From: Gibbula magus
Taxonomy: Eukaryota; Mollusca; Gastropoda; Trochida; Trochidae
Reading direction: 5' to 3'
Assembly (NCBI GenBank): GCA_936450465.1
Contig: OW388289.1
Span: 66,338,420-66,402,419 of the forward strand
DNA: 64,000 nt
Below the pieces are notes generated by a model that made no database searches, had not been told where the DNA came from, and saw only the letters and a list, made by a program, of their open reading frames with translations. The position numbers and the translations under genes were made by a program. Positions 1 to 11,090 of the stretch are shown here, piece after piece (the stretch's first letter is position 1; the number at the start of each line of letters is the position of its first letter).

Positions 1-455
1 TCAACGAAACTTGGTGTGAGGAATAATCATCATGTGTAGATGTGCCTTTTGGGGTTTTCAACTTCTTCGAGCTATTTTTTTTAACCGTTTCCATTGAAAC
101 GTAACTTAGAATTTCGTTTCCGGAGCAGAACTCGAAAACTATAAGACATATCTCAACGAAACTTGGTGTGTGGAACAATCATCATTTGTAGTTGTGCCTT
201 TTGGGGTTTACAACTTCTTTGAGATATTTTTGTTGACTGTTTCCATGGAAACGTAACTTAGAATTTCGTTTCCGGAACAGAACTCGAAAACTGTAAGACA
301 TATCTCAAAGAAACTTGGTGTTTGGAACAATCATCATGTGTAGATGTGCCTTTTGGGATTTTCAACTTCTTCACAATTTTTAATTTGTTTAATTTTTACC
401 ATTTCCATTGATACATAACTTAATAATTCATTTCCGGAGCAGAACTCAAAAACTG
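1..455. repeat. Tandem ~150 bp modules of a dispersed repeat
   Basis: The phrase TCAACGAAACTTGGTGTG recurs near positions 1, 152 and 304 (with changes). Each time it is followed by a matching module that includes 'gatgtgccttttgggg', 'tttccattgaaacgtaactt' and 'tttccggagcagaactc'. The period is about 150 bp and the array runs off the left edge of the window. Related modules recur near 37.95-38.35 kb, so this belongs to a dispersed repeat family and not to a gene. Confidence 0.8.
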
Positions 456-464
456 CCATGGATG

Positions 465-1086
465 TATTTTTAGTTCATCTGGCCTGAAAGGCCCGATGGG
501 CTTATGGCATGGCATGGTGTCCGGCGTCCGTCCGTCTGTAAACTTTTCGCATTTTGTCTTCATTTCCAGAACCACTTGGTCTAAGGAGCTGAAATTTTGT
601 GTGAGAACTCCTTGGCTTTGCTTACAACCAAAAAAACCTATTTTCATCTTGGTCATGAGCAAACGATAACCATCAGTTGCAATAAACCTTATATTGGGTA
701 GGCTAAGGTTGTTTTTATATGTTACAAACCTTACAGGGAGTGGCATCCCTGCCCTACTTAGCAACCAAATGTAACATATCATCATCCATCCTGCTACATC
801 AGGCTATAAGGAGATTGTACGAGCCTAATACTGATACAAATAACCTGATATAGCAGGATGATCATAATTTAAATATTGTATCTCATTCAATTCTGTAAGA
901 TACTTTGGGCTCAAGTTGAAATGTTACAATCTGCAGGAGAGTAAGATTAAAGGTAAGACCAATATAGATTGCTTATAACTGGACACTGGTTAGTTGAAAA
1001 AAGGTTCATAGTCACTGTTATTCAACAACTATTCTTCAATAAATGTTCCCAAAGGCGGGGGATATGGCCGACTCTGTCTGCTTGTT
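465..1086. mobile_element. Dispersed mollusc-type repeat, non-coding
   Basis: It opens with AGTTCATCTGGCCTGAAAGG and closes with a GGCGGGGGATATGGCCGA-type end at 1054-1085. The same opening recurs at 27074 and the same closing at 38519, so these look like the two ends of one dispersed element family. The interior holds 'gctgaaattttgtgtgagaactccttgg', also shared with the 27 kb copy. No transposase is visible. I infer a non-autonomous element; its class is unknown. Confidence 0.6.
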
Positions 1087-1985
1087 GTTTTTCACTTACT
1101 GACCAAAATTGTAAATTCTGACCCAAACGTTGATGAATTCCAAACATCTACATTAAATTCTCCAGAAATGTTTTAAATAATAATTGTGTGTGTTATATTG
1201 ATTTAAAGTGTTTAAATCTGACCTATTCTTTCTTTTGCAAGGTAGTTTAGAATGTGAAGGGAAATGAGCTACAATACATAATTATGTTTCTAAACGAACA
1301 TTCAATTGTAAGATATGAAACCGCGGATGAATATTTTGATTTTCAATTCCAACCTCCTTGATAGAACTAGAATGTGAAATAGAGCAATGTCTAGACCGTC
1401 TATCAATGTGTACAATCACAGCATGTCCCTTGACGTTATATATATTCGTCTCTATGTGTGACAGGAAGATCGGACTCGGAAGTGAGAAACGATATACACA
1501 AGGGTAATTATTTCCTCGACGACTTCAAATGGTGACGTCATTGATCGCAGAGAGCACATTTGGAATCCCTCACCAAGATTGTAAACACCTAGTATCCTAT
1601 GAACAATACCAATATAATATATATGGGCAAATATAATGCTTGGTACATATAATTTTAGGACGACAGATATAACATTTCTCAAGATAATTAATTTGCGTCT
1701 TTATTCTCACTAACGTTCTCTCTAGATAACGTTTTGATAGAAATTTAAATCTATATTTACTCAATATCAATAAATGATTGATACACATCTTGTGTAAGGA
1801 AAGATTGGAAGCGAGATTGTTCTATTTCAGAAGGCATTCATTTAATAGTTTGACATTGTCAGTATGTCTGCTAACTAAAATAAACGAAAACATTGCCAAT
1901 CGATAAATAATGATACTTGATATAAACTGATTGTCTATATTGAAATCAAGCGTGTGCTTTCAATAATAAAACAAGCAATCCAAAC
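1087..1985. other. Unassigned A+T-rich sequence
   Basis: No coding region, RNA gene or terminal repeat is apparent. A CRE-like GGTGACGTCA lies near 1531 with nothing around it to give it meaning. Confidence 0.5.
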
Positions 1986-2064
1986 AGCTACACATTATAT
2001 ATTAAATATTTGTATGGAATAGTAATAAAACAGTTGAGGCGAAACAAAATTACAGTTTCCGTAC

Positions 2065-2179
2065 CTTTAGTGGATGCACACGCACTTATCTCGGAAAATC
2101 GCTCCACATTCTTCTTTTTCGCCTGGTGGGGCCTCACGATTTCAAACAGTAAGTTTGTTGAGCAATACGCAGAGGACAT
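2065..2179 (-). CDS. Possible short first exon, unrecognised
   Basis: On the minus strand an ATG at 2179 in good context (CAACATG) opens a frame of about 38 codons. The frame reads MSSAYCSTNLLFEIVRP and continues with a basic stretch. At codon 38 it meets AAAG|GTACGG, a usable splice donor (2064-2059). The frame stays open beyond the donor to about 1988. The overlapping plus-strand frame is also open (61 codons), so openness alone proves little. The stretch is less A+T-rich than its flanks. I do not recognise the protein; it could equally be repeat-derived. Confidence 0.2.
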
Positions 2180-4094
2180 GTTGGTGCATCTTTAGCTTCT
2201 CACTCTGGTAAACTTCGTGCTTTTCAGGGTGGTTTACCTATTTTAAATGATGCCATTGAACGCTGTCTTTGATAGACAATGTATTCGTGAACAATCCTTT
2301 TTTCTATAGTTTATAAACATAATTATAGTATTTGTGTTGTCATGTTGTCAGGGGTATTATATCCAAATCTGGTTTTGTATATCCAGAAAAAAATATTATG
2401 TAAAGAGAGAATCTGCATTGCAATTAGCTCATTACATTTAAGCGGTTCCTCCCATACACTGTGTACATTGACATTATTTTTGTAATTTTGAAGTCTTAAT
2501 TTTCGGCGGAGAATCATGTAACGTAAGTCAAAAATTTTAATTTATAACTTCAAGGATCATATCAAATTTGCACTTCCACAGAAAGATGTATAAAACCGTC
2601 ATGTTCAACGTTTACTTTGATTAAAACATCAACATGATCATCATGTACATGGATCATGTCTGAAAACTACTCTCTCACAGTAAGAGGATTAAAGAGGTGT
2701 ACCGTGAATTATGATCATCTAAAATATATAACAAAAGAATGTATAAAGAATCCCGAAGAAACATATCATGTGTTGCGACATAAATACATTTGTAGTAAAG
2801 TAAACTCTTGAACCACCTCAAACGATCAAATGTCACCTGATGTGAACAAATTGTCGAAACCTTTAATTTTCTACTGTAACACAAACACAAAGCATGTGTT
2901 CCTCTATCATGAATTTGACTATGTGACTAACTTTACCAGTTGCATGTTTATTAAACAGAAAGTAATACTCTACTCATGTATTTGCCAAACGAATGGAACA
3001 TTTGAAGATTGAAATGCTTTTTTTTCTCCAAAGTTTTCATCATTGATAAATTGTTTTTATTTACACTCAATTAGAATAAGATCAATGTTTGCATTTCATC
3101 GATATTATGTTTGTAGAAATGTGTTTCTTTAAACCAAATAAAATAGCATTCCCCGAACCAATAAATCAGAACGCAGCTCGTTGACACTGTAACAACTTTG
3201 AGTGATAGTTAATTAATAACTTGTATTAGTAAATTAGTAAAGTGAAAAGAAAAACACTGCTATGGTATATCTGTCTACAAACGGACGTTTTCAATGCTTT
3301 AAACGGATTGATTATTATAAATAACCTTCGGATACGTCTAAAAACATATTACAACAAAATGTTATAATGATACAACATGATCAATATAAGGAATATCTGA
3401 ATAGTTCTTTTTACTTCAACTGACATTGAGTAAATACAGTAAACCTGCAAAAAACTATATTCAATGAAGATTGCAGCCAAACATTTTCAATCCTAAGAAG
3501 GTAGAATAATCACAATACTTAGTAACGATGTTTACTAGTTTAGATATACACACAATATACTTCGTCATTCATTGTGGTCCGCTAGCACAGGGGAAACAAT
3601 CAACTATCAGGAACGTTCTTCTAAAGCAATTTTATTCAAACTCTTAGTCAATAGCTCCTTTGTTGCATGCTGTGGTCTTACCAGCAATATGTTCAGTTAG
3701 ACCACAGACAGATCCACATGCACTTTCTATATGACAAAGAGTTTATTACGACGACGATGTGTTAGTTATGTCCCAGTTTAAAAAAACGCTATTTGGCTCA
3801 TTCTTCACTAAACGTGCATTAACCAGAAAACCATGTCTTCATGGGATATCTTTTGAACGTTTTCTTGGAAATTATAAATTTATACTTTAAAATGGACCTT
3901 ACTACAAGGCAGTGTCAGTACATATTTACAGTTACAACTATATTTGTCTAATGGAAAATTGTGCATAATAAATTCTTAAAATTCTATTCTGAAGATGCCT
4001 CGATAGCACTAGAATGCATTCAGTATGAATCCATTACTTTAGTATATCAATGTTTTTAAAAAAAACATCTCAGATATAGGTGTCTCCAAAATGA

Positions 4095-5500
4095 CAGACA
4101 TATACGTTACCAAAATTCATATTGTATAATCAAATAAAATCCTAGGGTATATACAATTAATGACGATGTCATCTTAACCAAAATAGATATACAACAATAT
4201 ATAACAATCATCTGAAACACACAAAGTCTCATAAAATTGTAGTTTTGGGTAGACTACTCAAAATTGGAAAAGGTACGCGAGAATGTCAACAGATACGTTA
4301 CCTATGTTGCCTTCCATTGTTGAATTATTCTGCTTACAGTCACAAACTATCATACATGGCCATCATGCACGTAGTGCTTTGAATAGTTGGAGGGTGACAG
4401 TTCTCTTCTACCTTTAAGTAGTTGGTCAACACATCCAAATACAGTTTAGGTCCAGCAGATACGTTACCAACAGATACGTTACACATACTTTAACCAATAG
4501 ATTACCAATGGGGAAAAAAGTTGTCTGACTGCATGTTGAGCCCACAGGCGATAACATGAATGACATTATGTTCACAAAAGAAGTATTTCTGGTACCAAGG
4601 AGGGGCGTATGAAAGGGTATGCCACCAAATTGAACGAGAAGTATTTGTTATCGAATCAATCTTGTTTCATAAACAGTGTGAAGGTTGTGAAATACGCTAT
4701 TTGGTTTTTCTATATGTTAACTATTTCATACAAAGGTTATTTCCAAATTATGTTCTAGTAAGCTTAGTGCAGTGGTTAATTATGACAGTACATGATGTAT
4801 TCATGGTAACGTATCTGTTGCATTTGTTGCTTATTTTCTATCATATCTTACTACCTTTCAACCTGCTGTAATGTTTTTTTCTTATAACAACTATGTCATA
4901 CAAAGTGTATCTCTGATATATTATTGTAAAAAGCTTAGTGCATTGATACATTACGAAATGACAGTTTTTTCAAGGTTATCTATCTGTTGCATCTGCTGAC
5001 GTATCTGTTGCTTACTTGCTGTAGTACACATTCTATCAGATTTTACTAACGTTTATTAGTTTAGCATTGTATACTGTTAATATGCTACATGTTAGTATAC
5101 AAGTTCATATTTTGGGTTAAATTATATTAATCTTATATTGAACAAGATTCTTGACAGATGAAAACAGTAATCTTCAGGTTAAGATGTTTATACTGGCGTC
5201 TTTCTGTTCGTTGATGATGTTGTGCACAGGAAAATGCATCCCATGGATAACAGTGCATACCTGTGTTCGATTCCATACATTTATGAAGAAATTGATATGT
5301 TTGTATTTTATATATGTTTAATAAATAAGTCTTTCCTATTTACATAAACCCTCTTTAACATATTTCAAAACAGGACATCTTCAGACCCGACACGTGTTTT
5401 GTATGACAAAAGATGTAAACATTTCAATAAAATACAATAATATGTGTTGTATTCGCTATGTATACATAACTCTATTCCGTAGTTTAGTAACGTATCTGTT
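4095..5500. mobile_element. Possible non-autonomous DNA element with inverted short motifs (unit A)
   Basis: The 12-mer CAGATACGTTAC or a close variant occurs near 4103, 4290, 4460 and 4473. The reverse form GTAACGTATCTG or close variants occur near 4808, 4985, 5000 and 5488. Forward copies lie on the left and reverse copies on the right of one block. Clusters of short motifs in opposite orientation near each end are known from several DNA transposon superfamilies as subterminal repeats. No clear terminal inverted repeat or transposase is visible, so this is inference. Confidence 0.35.
5184..5321 (+). CDS. Small ORF with signal-peptide-like start (unit A), doubtful
   Basis: A 45-codon frame starts with MFILASFCSLMMLCTGKC, a short hydrophobic N-terminus like a secretion signal, and ends at TAA. 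An AATAAA overlaps the stop at 5320. The unit B copy (10511-10648) keeps the frame and length. All differences I see between the two change amino acids (Ser/Val, Cys/Gly, Cys/Tyr). That fits either a non-coding sequence drifting or a fast-evolving secreted peptide. A donor-like CAG|GTTAAG lies just before the ATG, so the ATG could be intronic. No family is recognised. Confidence 0.2.
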   Translation: MFILASFCSLMMLCTGKCIPWITVHTCVRFHTFMKKLICLYFIYV

Positions 5501-5825
5501 ACAACACAAAACAGGGTATATGAGTGTTGACCAAAATAAAATCAAGCAAAAGGATGCCACAGTCCAGTCACTTCAGGCAATTGTTCCCCTGACTCTCCCC
5601 TACAGATTCCGTATAAAAATATTAATCTATGAGACATTTTATTTCCAAGCACCTACACCAACCAATATGCACGTTTAGTGGAGAATGAACCATTTAGTGG
5701 TTCTTCTCCGTCAAGAGCAGCCTATCAGTCAAACGCGTCATTCATGACCAGAGCTGAGTAGACATACAAGGGTACATGTAGCTTTCGAACACGTTCAACT
5801 GGAAGCAAACGGTTAACAATACAAG

Positions 5826-6195
5826 CTTTATGTTATGTGGTATAGAACATGTACTTAAAATAAACAGTATTGGAAACCTTAATTATTAATGTATTGAGAG
5901 CAAAACGATTTCATTTGGCAAAGTTGTTAACAGCAAATTTAATCACTGATGATTAAACTATATAAAGAGCACATTACGTACAAATCGCGACCCAAAACCA
6001 TCAACTAGAAATCACAGTTTTCGCAAATAAAGCTGTCTATTACATGGGATAGAACATGTACATTCAGTTACAAATTGAAAACCAGTATCATTGGGTTTTT
6101 TTTCGTGCAAATTATCATTAATTCCTTTTTTAACAACAAATGAAATGACTGATGAATAATATAAAATGGAAGACCACATTACTTGCAAATTGAGT
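5826..6195. repeat. Internal degenerate repeat of ~210 bp with TATA-like box
   Basis: A module running from 'atagaacatgtac' through 'cactgatgattaa' to 'acattacgtacaaat' (about 5835-5985) is repeated in diverged form at about 6050-6190. TATATAAA at 5959-5966 could be a promoter element, but no transcript start can be tied to it. The same structure occurs in unit B 5329 bp further on (TATA at 11288). Confidence 0.45.
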
Positions 6196-6507
6196 TAAAT
6201 GGTATAAGTAGAACATTTCTACGCAGATATATAATTCGACCTATTTTGGGCAGGAATTTATCAACGCTATATACAACACTTTCAGTGAGCACATTAAGTG
6301 CTGGGTATATCGCTCTTAGGTTGAAACTCATGCAAACATTACACAATGAGGAGACTGGATGGATGTTATGGACATTTTCCCGAAACTGTCATTAGCATGC
6401 ATCAAAGTCTAGACAGGATATTTGCATATCTGCATGAAACTTATTCTGACTCACTGGATTTTGATGGAACAGACTGCGAACTACTTTCTGAATTGCGTCA
6501 AATTTAG
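6183..6507 (+). other. Two abutting open frames, possible decayed coding sequence
   Basis: One frame is open from 6183 to 6395 but has no early ATG. A second frame, one base out of register, is open from about 6336 to the TAG at 6507 and reads HFPETVISMHQSLDRIFAYL and on. Together they could be one frameshifted coding sequence. The unit B copy (11512-11836) is identical, so it gives no independent test. No family is recognised. Confidence 0.15.
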
Positions 6508-7007
6508 AATATGTCATCGATCATTCTTGAAATATTTCTTTTGATAAAATATTGTGAAGGGATGGATAAAATGATGGCAATAATGATAAGTGTTAAAATC
6601 CGTGAAAACAACAGAGCAGCTTAAAGGAAAATTTATTGTTGATAAATGCAATTTAGGAAATAAAATAAAATAATGTTATTATATTGAAAGGATTTTAATA
6701 AGTTAAGCTTGTTATTAATCAGGTCGTGTGAATTTGAGTTGTTTTTCGTGAATAATGATTGCCTCGTGTTTGTATAATTCCTGAAATACTTGTAAGTTAA
6801 CATCACTTCTAACAAACTCTGACTGTTTACAGGATTTACAATTCGTATTAAAAGTTTGTCATTTCTATACAGCGCGCATATCCATGTTCGACAGCATGGG
6901 AATGGCGCTTCATCATGTAATTATAACGCTAGTGTTGGAAAAAGTCACTCTGTTTTACATGCAACTCCCTATAGAGTATACAGAGCAAAATGACACTAAT
7001 GCGCTCC

Positions 7008-7095
7008 TTAAATACGCTGTAGCACTTTTATTTACATATTATGTTTATTTTTCAAATTTACAATTTATTATTAAAGTGTATCGATATATTGGTAC
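7008..7095 (+). mobile_element. Left half of a small MITE (also at ~12337 in unit B)
   Basis: The stretch TTAAATACGCTGTAGCAC, followed by 'tttatttttcaaatttacaatttattattaaagtgtat', matches the left half of the 144 bp MITE at 62863-63006. The right half is missing here. The 84-codon ORF over 6884-7138 is partly made of this repeat and should not be read as a gene. Confidence 0.55.
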
Positions 7096-7741
7096 GTCAA
7101 TGGGTCTCATTACACGACACGATAAGCCTTATCCATAGAAAATGGTTATCTGTATTCGAGGAAAATGGTGCGACGTATAGAGTGACAGTGGTGTGAAACT
7201 CATCAGTGTGAGAGGTAGATATGTAGATACCATGAGAATTTCAGAATTCAGACAGCAAGATGATTGACCATTCAATCATAGTACCATATTTAAAACTCTA
7301 CTCTACTGGTATTATATAATATATCATATATTATGTTCTCAGGGCCCTGTCGATTTGGTGATATTGACATTATTTTTGTAATTTTGAAGTCTTAATTTTC
7401 GGCGGGGGATAATGTAACGTAAGTCAAATTTTTGAATTTATAACTTCAAAGGATCATATTGAATTTGCACTTCCACAGAAAGTTTTATAAAACCGTCATG
7501 TTCAACGTTTACTTTGATGAAAACATCAACATAAGCATCATGTACATGGATCATGTCTGAAAACTACTCTCTCACAGTAAGAGGATTAAAGAGGTGTACC
7601 GTGAATTATGATCATCTAAAATATATAACAAAAGTATGTATAAAGAATCCCGAAGAAACATATCATGTGTTGCGATATAAATACATTTGTAGTAAAGTAA
7701 ACTCTTGAACCACCTCAATCGATCAAATGTCACCTGATGTG

Positions 7742-8069
7742 AGGTGAGGTGAGGTGAGTTGGGGTTTAACGCCGGTTTCAAGAGTATTTCACTTATATCG
7801 CGGCTGCTAGTATTACGGGTACGGCAGGGAGAAAGCCCGCAACGCCACGTGGCTATGCATTGCGGTGAAACCTGCGAGCAACGGCTGGAACTAGCGAACC
7901 ATGGGTGGTACTACTCTGAAATTCAGTGTAGCATTGCACCCAAACCTTACTGCGTGTAGAACAGTTCTCTATTGCAGACAAAGTTGCCGTGCCCCTGGCG
8001 GGATTCGAACCCCGGACCTCTTGATCCGAAGCCAAACGCGCTAACCACTGCGCTATCCCGCCCCCCACA
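7742..8069 (-). mobile_element. tRNA-derived SINE inserted in unit B
   Basis: On the minus strand it starts with a tRNA-like head. Box A reads TAGCGCAGTGG (8055-8045) and box B reads GGTTCGAATCC (8011-8001). The anticodon loop, if read as intact, is TCG. A ~250 bp body follows, and the tail is made of TCACC repeats (GGTGA on the plus strand, 7742 on). The insertion is flanked by TGATGTG at 7735-7741 and 8070-8076. Unit A at 2830 has the empty site with one copy of TGATGTG. RNA polymerase III promoter function is inferred from the boxes. It would be mobilised by a LINE. Confidence 0.93.
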
Positions 8070-9409
8070 TGATGTGAACAAATTGTCGAACCCTTTAACT
8101 TTCTACTGTAACACAAACACAAAGCATGTGTTCCTCTATCATGAATTTAACTATGTGACTAACTTTACCAGTTGCATGTATATTAAGCAGAAAGTAATAC
8201 TCTACTCATGTATTTGCCACACGAATGGAACATTTGAAGATTGCAATGCTTTGTTTTCCAAAGTTTTCATCAATGATAAATTGTTTTTATTTACACTCAA
8301 TTAGAATAAGATCAATGTTTGCATTTCATCGATATCATGTTTGTAGAAATGTGTTTCTTTAAACCAAATAATATAGCATTCCCCGAACCAATAAATCAGA
8401 ACTCAGCTCGTTGACACTGTAACAACTTTGAGTGATAGTCATTAATAACTTGTATTTGTAAATTAGTAAAGTGAAAAGAAAAACTGTGCTATGTTATTTC
8501 TGTCTACAAACGGACGTTTTCAATGCTTTAAACGGATTGATTATTATAAATAACCTTCGGATACGTCAAAAAACATATTACAACAAAATGTTATAATGAT
8601 ACAACATGATCAATATAAGGAATATCCGAAAAGTTCCTTTTACTTCAACTGACATTGAGTAAATACATTAAACCTGCAAAAAACTATATTCAATGAAGAT
8701 TGCAACCAAACATTTTCAATCCGAAGAAGGTAGAATAATCACAATACTTAGTAACGATGTTTACCAGTTTAGATATACACACAATATACTTCGTCATTCA
8801 TTGTGGTCCGCTAGCACTGTGGACACAATCAAACATCAGGAACGTTCTTCTAAAGCAATTTTATTCAAACTCTTAGTCAATACATTTGTGTATACGTAGC
8901 TCCTTTGTTGCAATATGTTCAGTTAGACCACGGACAGATCCACATGCACTTTCTATATGATAAAGAGTTTATTACGACGACAATGTGTTAGTTATGTCCC
9001 AGTTTTAAAAAACGCTATTTGGCTCATTCTACACTAAACGTGCATTAACCAGAAAACCATGTCTCCATGGGATATCTTTTGAACGTTTTCTTGGAAATTA
9101 TAAATTTCTACTTTAAAATGGACCTTACTACAAGGCAGTGTCAGTACATATTTAACATAAGTTATAGAAACCAATATATTTTTCATTCAGGCTTCCAAAT
9201 ATGTCAAATCTACACAAATATGCATGTCTTAAGGCGATAGGCAGTTACAACTATATTTGTCTAATGGAAAATTGTGCATAATAAATTTTAAAAATTCTAT
9301 TCTGAAGATGTTTCGATAGCACTAGAATACATACATTCAGTATTAATCCATTGCTTTAGTATATCAATGTTTTTAAAACAACATCTCAGATATAGGTGTC
9401 TCCAAAATG

Positions 9410-10835
9410 GCAGACATATACGTTACCAAAATTCATATTGTATAATCAAATCAAATCCTAGGGTATATACAATTAATGACGATGTCATCTTAACCAAAAT
9501 AGATATACAACAATATATAACAATCATCTGAAACACACAAAGTCTCATAAAATTGTAGTTTTGGGTAGACTACTCAAAATTGAAAAAGGTACGCGAGAAT
9601 GTCAACAGATACGTTACCTATGTTGCCTTCCATTGTGGAATTCTCCTGCTTACAGTCACCAACTCTCATACAGGGCCATCATGCACGTAGTGCTTTGAAT
9701 AGTTGGAGGGTGACAGCACTCTTCTGCCTTTAAGTAGTTGGTCAACACATCCAAATACATTTTAAGTCCAGCAGATACGTTACCAACAGATACGTTACAA
9801 ATGCGTTACCAATAGATTACAAATGGGGAAACAAAAATTCTATCTGCATGTTGAGCCCATAGGCGATAACATGAATGACATTATGTTAACAAAAGAAGTA
9901 TTTCTGGTACCAAGGAGGGGCGTATGAAAGGGTATGCCACCAAATTGAACGAGAAGTATTTGTTATCGAATCAATCTTGTTTCATAAACAGTGTGAAGGT
10001 TGTGAAATACGCTATTTGGTTTTTCTATATGTTAACTATTTCATACAAAGGTTATTTCCAAATTATGTTCTAGTAAGCTTAGTGCAGTGGTTAATTATGA
10101 CAGTACATGATGTATTCATGGTAACGTAGCTGTTGCATTTGTTGCTTATTTTCTATCATATCTTACTACCTTTCAACCTGCTGTAATGGTTTATTCTTAT
10201 ATCAACTATGTCATACAAAGTGTATCTCTGATATATTATTGTAAAAAGCTTAGTGCATTGATACATTACGAAATGACAGGTTTTTCAAGGTTTTGTATCT
10301 GTTGCATCTGCTGACGTATCTGTTGCTTACTTGCTGTAGTACACATTCTATCAGATTTTACTAACGTTTCATTAGTTTAGCATTATATACTGTTAATATG
10401 CTACATCTTAGTATACAAGTTCATATTTTGGGTTAAATTATATTAATCATATATTGAACAAGATTCTTGATATATAAATGACAGATGAAAAAAGTATTCT
10501 TCAGGTTAAGATGTTTATACTGGCGGTTTTCTGTTCGTTGATGATGTTGGGCACAGGAAAATGCATCCCATGGATAACAGTGCATACCTGTGTTCGATTC
10601 CATACATTTATGAAGAAATTGATATATTTGTATTTTATATATGTTTAAAAAATAAGTCTTTCCTATTTACATAAACCCTCTTTAACATATTTCAAAACAG
10701 GACATCTTCAGACCCGACACGTGTTTTGTATGACAAAAGATGTTAACATTTCAATAAAATACAATAATATATGTTGTATTCTGTTGCTGTGTAGACATAA
10801 CTCTATTCCGTAGTTTAGTAACGTATCTGTTACAA
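9410..10835. mobile_element. Unit B copy of the inverted-motif block
   Basis: This is the counterpart of 4095-5500. Forward CAGATACGTTAC-type motifs lie near 9419, 9604, 9773 and 9784, and reverse motifs near 10121, 10291, 10310 and 10819. One reverse motif has changed (GTAACGTAGCTG). The arrangement is otherwise the same as in unit A. Confidence 0.35.
10511..10648 (+). CDS. Small ORF with signal-peptide-like start (unit B), doubtful
   Basis: This is the unit B counterpart of 5184-5321 and starts MFILAVFCSLMMLGTGKC. Length and stop position are unchanged, but the AATAAA at the stop is lost (TTTAAAAAATAAG). Function is unknown, and the reading frame may be fortuitous. Confidence 0.2.
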   Translation: MFILAVFCSLMMLGTGKCIPWITVHTCVRFHTFMKKLIYLYFIYV

Positions 10836-10850
10836 CACAAAACAGGGTAT

Positions 10851-11090
10851 ATGAGTGTTGACCAAAATAAAATCAAGCAAAAGGATGCCACAGTCCAGTC
10901 ACTTCAGGAAATTGTTCCCCTGACTCTCCACTACAGATTCCGTATACAAATATTAATCTATGAGACATTTTACAAGCACCCACACCAACCAATATGCACG
11001 TTTAGTGGAGAGAATGAACCATCGAGTGGTTCTTCTCCGTCGAGAGCAGCCTATCAGTCAAACGCGTCATTCATGACCAGAGCCGAGTAG
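10851..11090 (+). CDS. 79-codon ORF in unit B, disrupted in unit A
   Basis: An ATG frame starts MSVDQNKIKQKDATVQSL and ends MTRAE-stop. The unit A counterpart starts at 5520. It carries a 5-base gain and a 2-base loss relative to B, which put a stop in the middle of the frame. Differences are not concentrated at third positions. I do not recognise it, and the comparison argues against selection for coding. Confidence 0.12.
   Translation: MSVDQNKIKQKDATVQSLQEIVPLTLHYRFRIQILIYETFYKHPHQPICTFSGENEPSSGSSPSRAAYQSNASFMTRAE

Larger units (their letters stand above)
2467..7362. repeat. Tandem duplication, unit A (4.9 kb)
   Basis: It begins at ATTGACATTATTTTTGTAAT and is followed directly by unit B, which starts with the same sequence at 7363. 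A and B align end to end. B differs by a SINE insertion (7742-8069) and an ~88 bp extra block near 9152-9240. The left two-thirds differ by scattered substitutions and small indels. From about 5831 to the end the copies are almost identical. The unit holds no recognisable gene. Confidence 0.93.

Noticed and set aside
4560..4871. 103-codon ORF in unit A
   Set aside because: The unit B copy has an early in-frame stop after the first codons; the sequence is A+T-rich and hydrophobic throughout.
6884..7138. 84-codon ORF identical in A and B
   Set aside because: Its C-terminal half is a MITE fragment, and the identity reflects the whole block, not coding constraint.
8001..8062. Functional tRNA gene on the minus strand
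   Set aside because: The tRNA-like part is joined to a SINE body and tail with a target duplication, and the acceptor and T stems do not pair properly.
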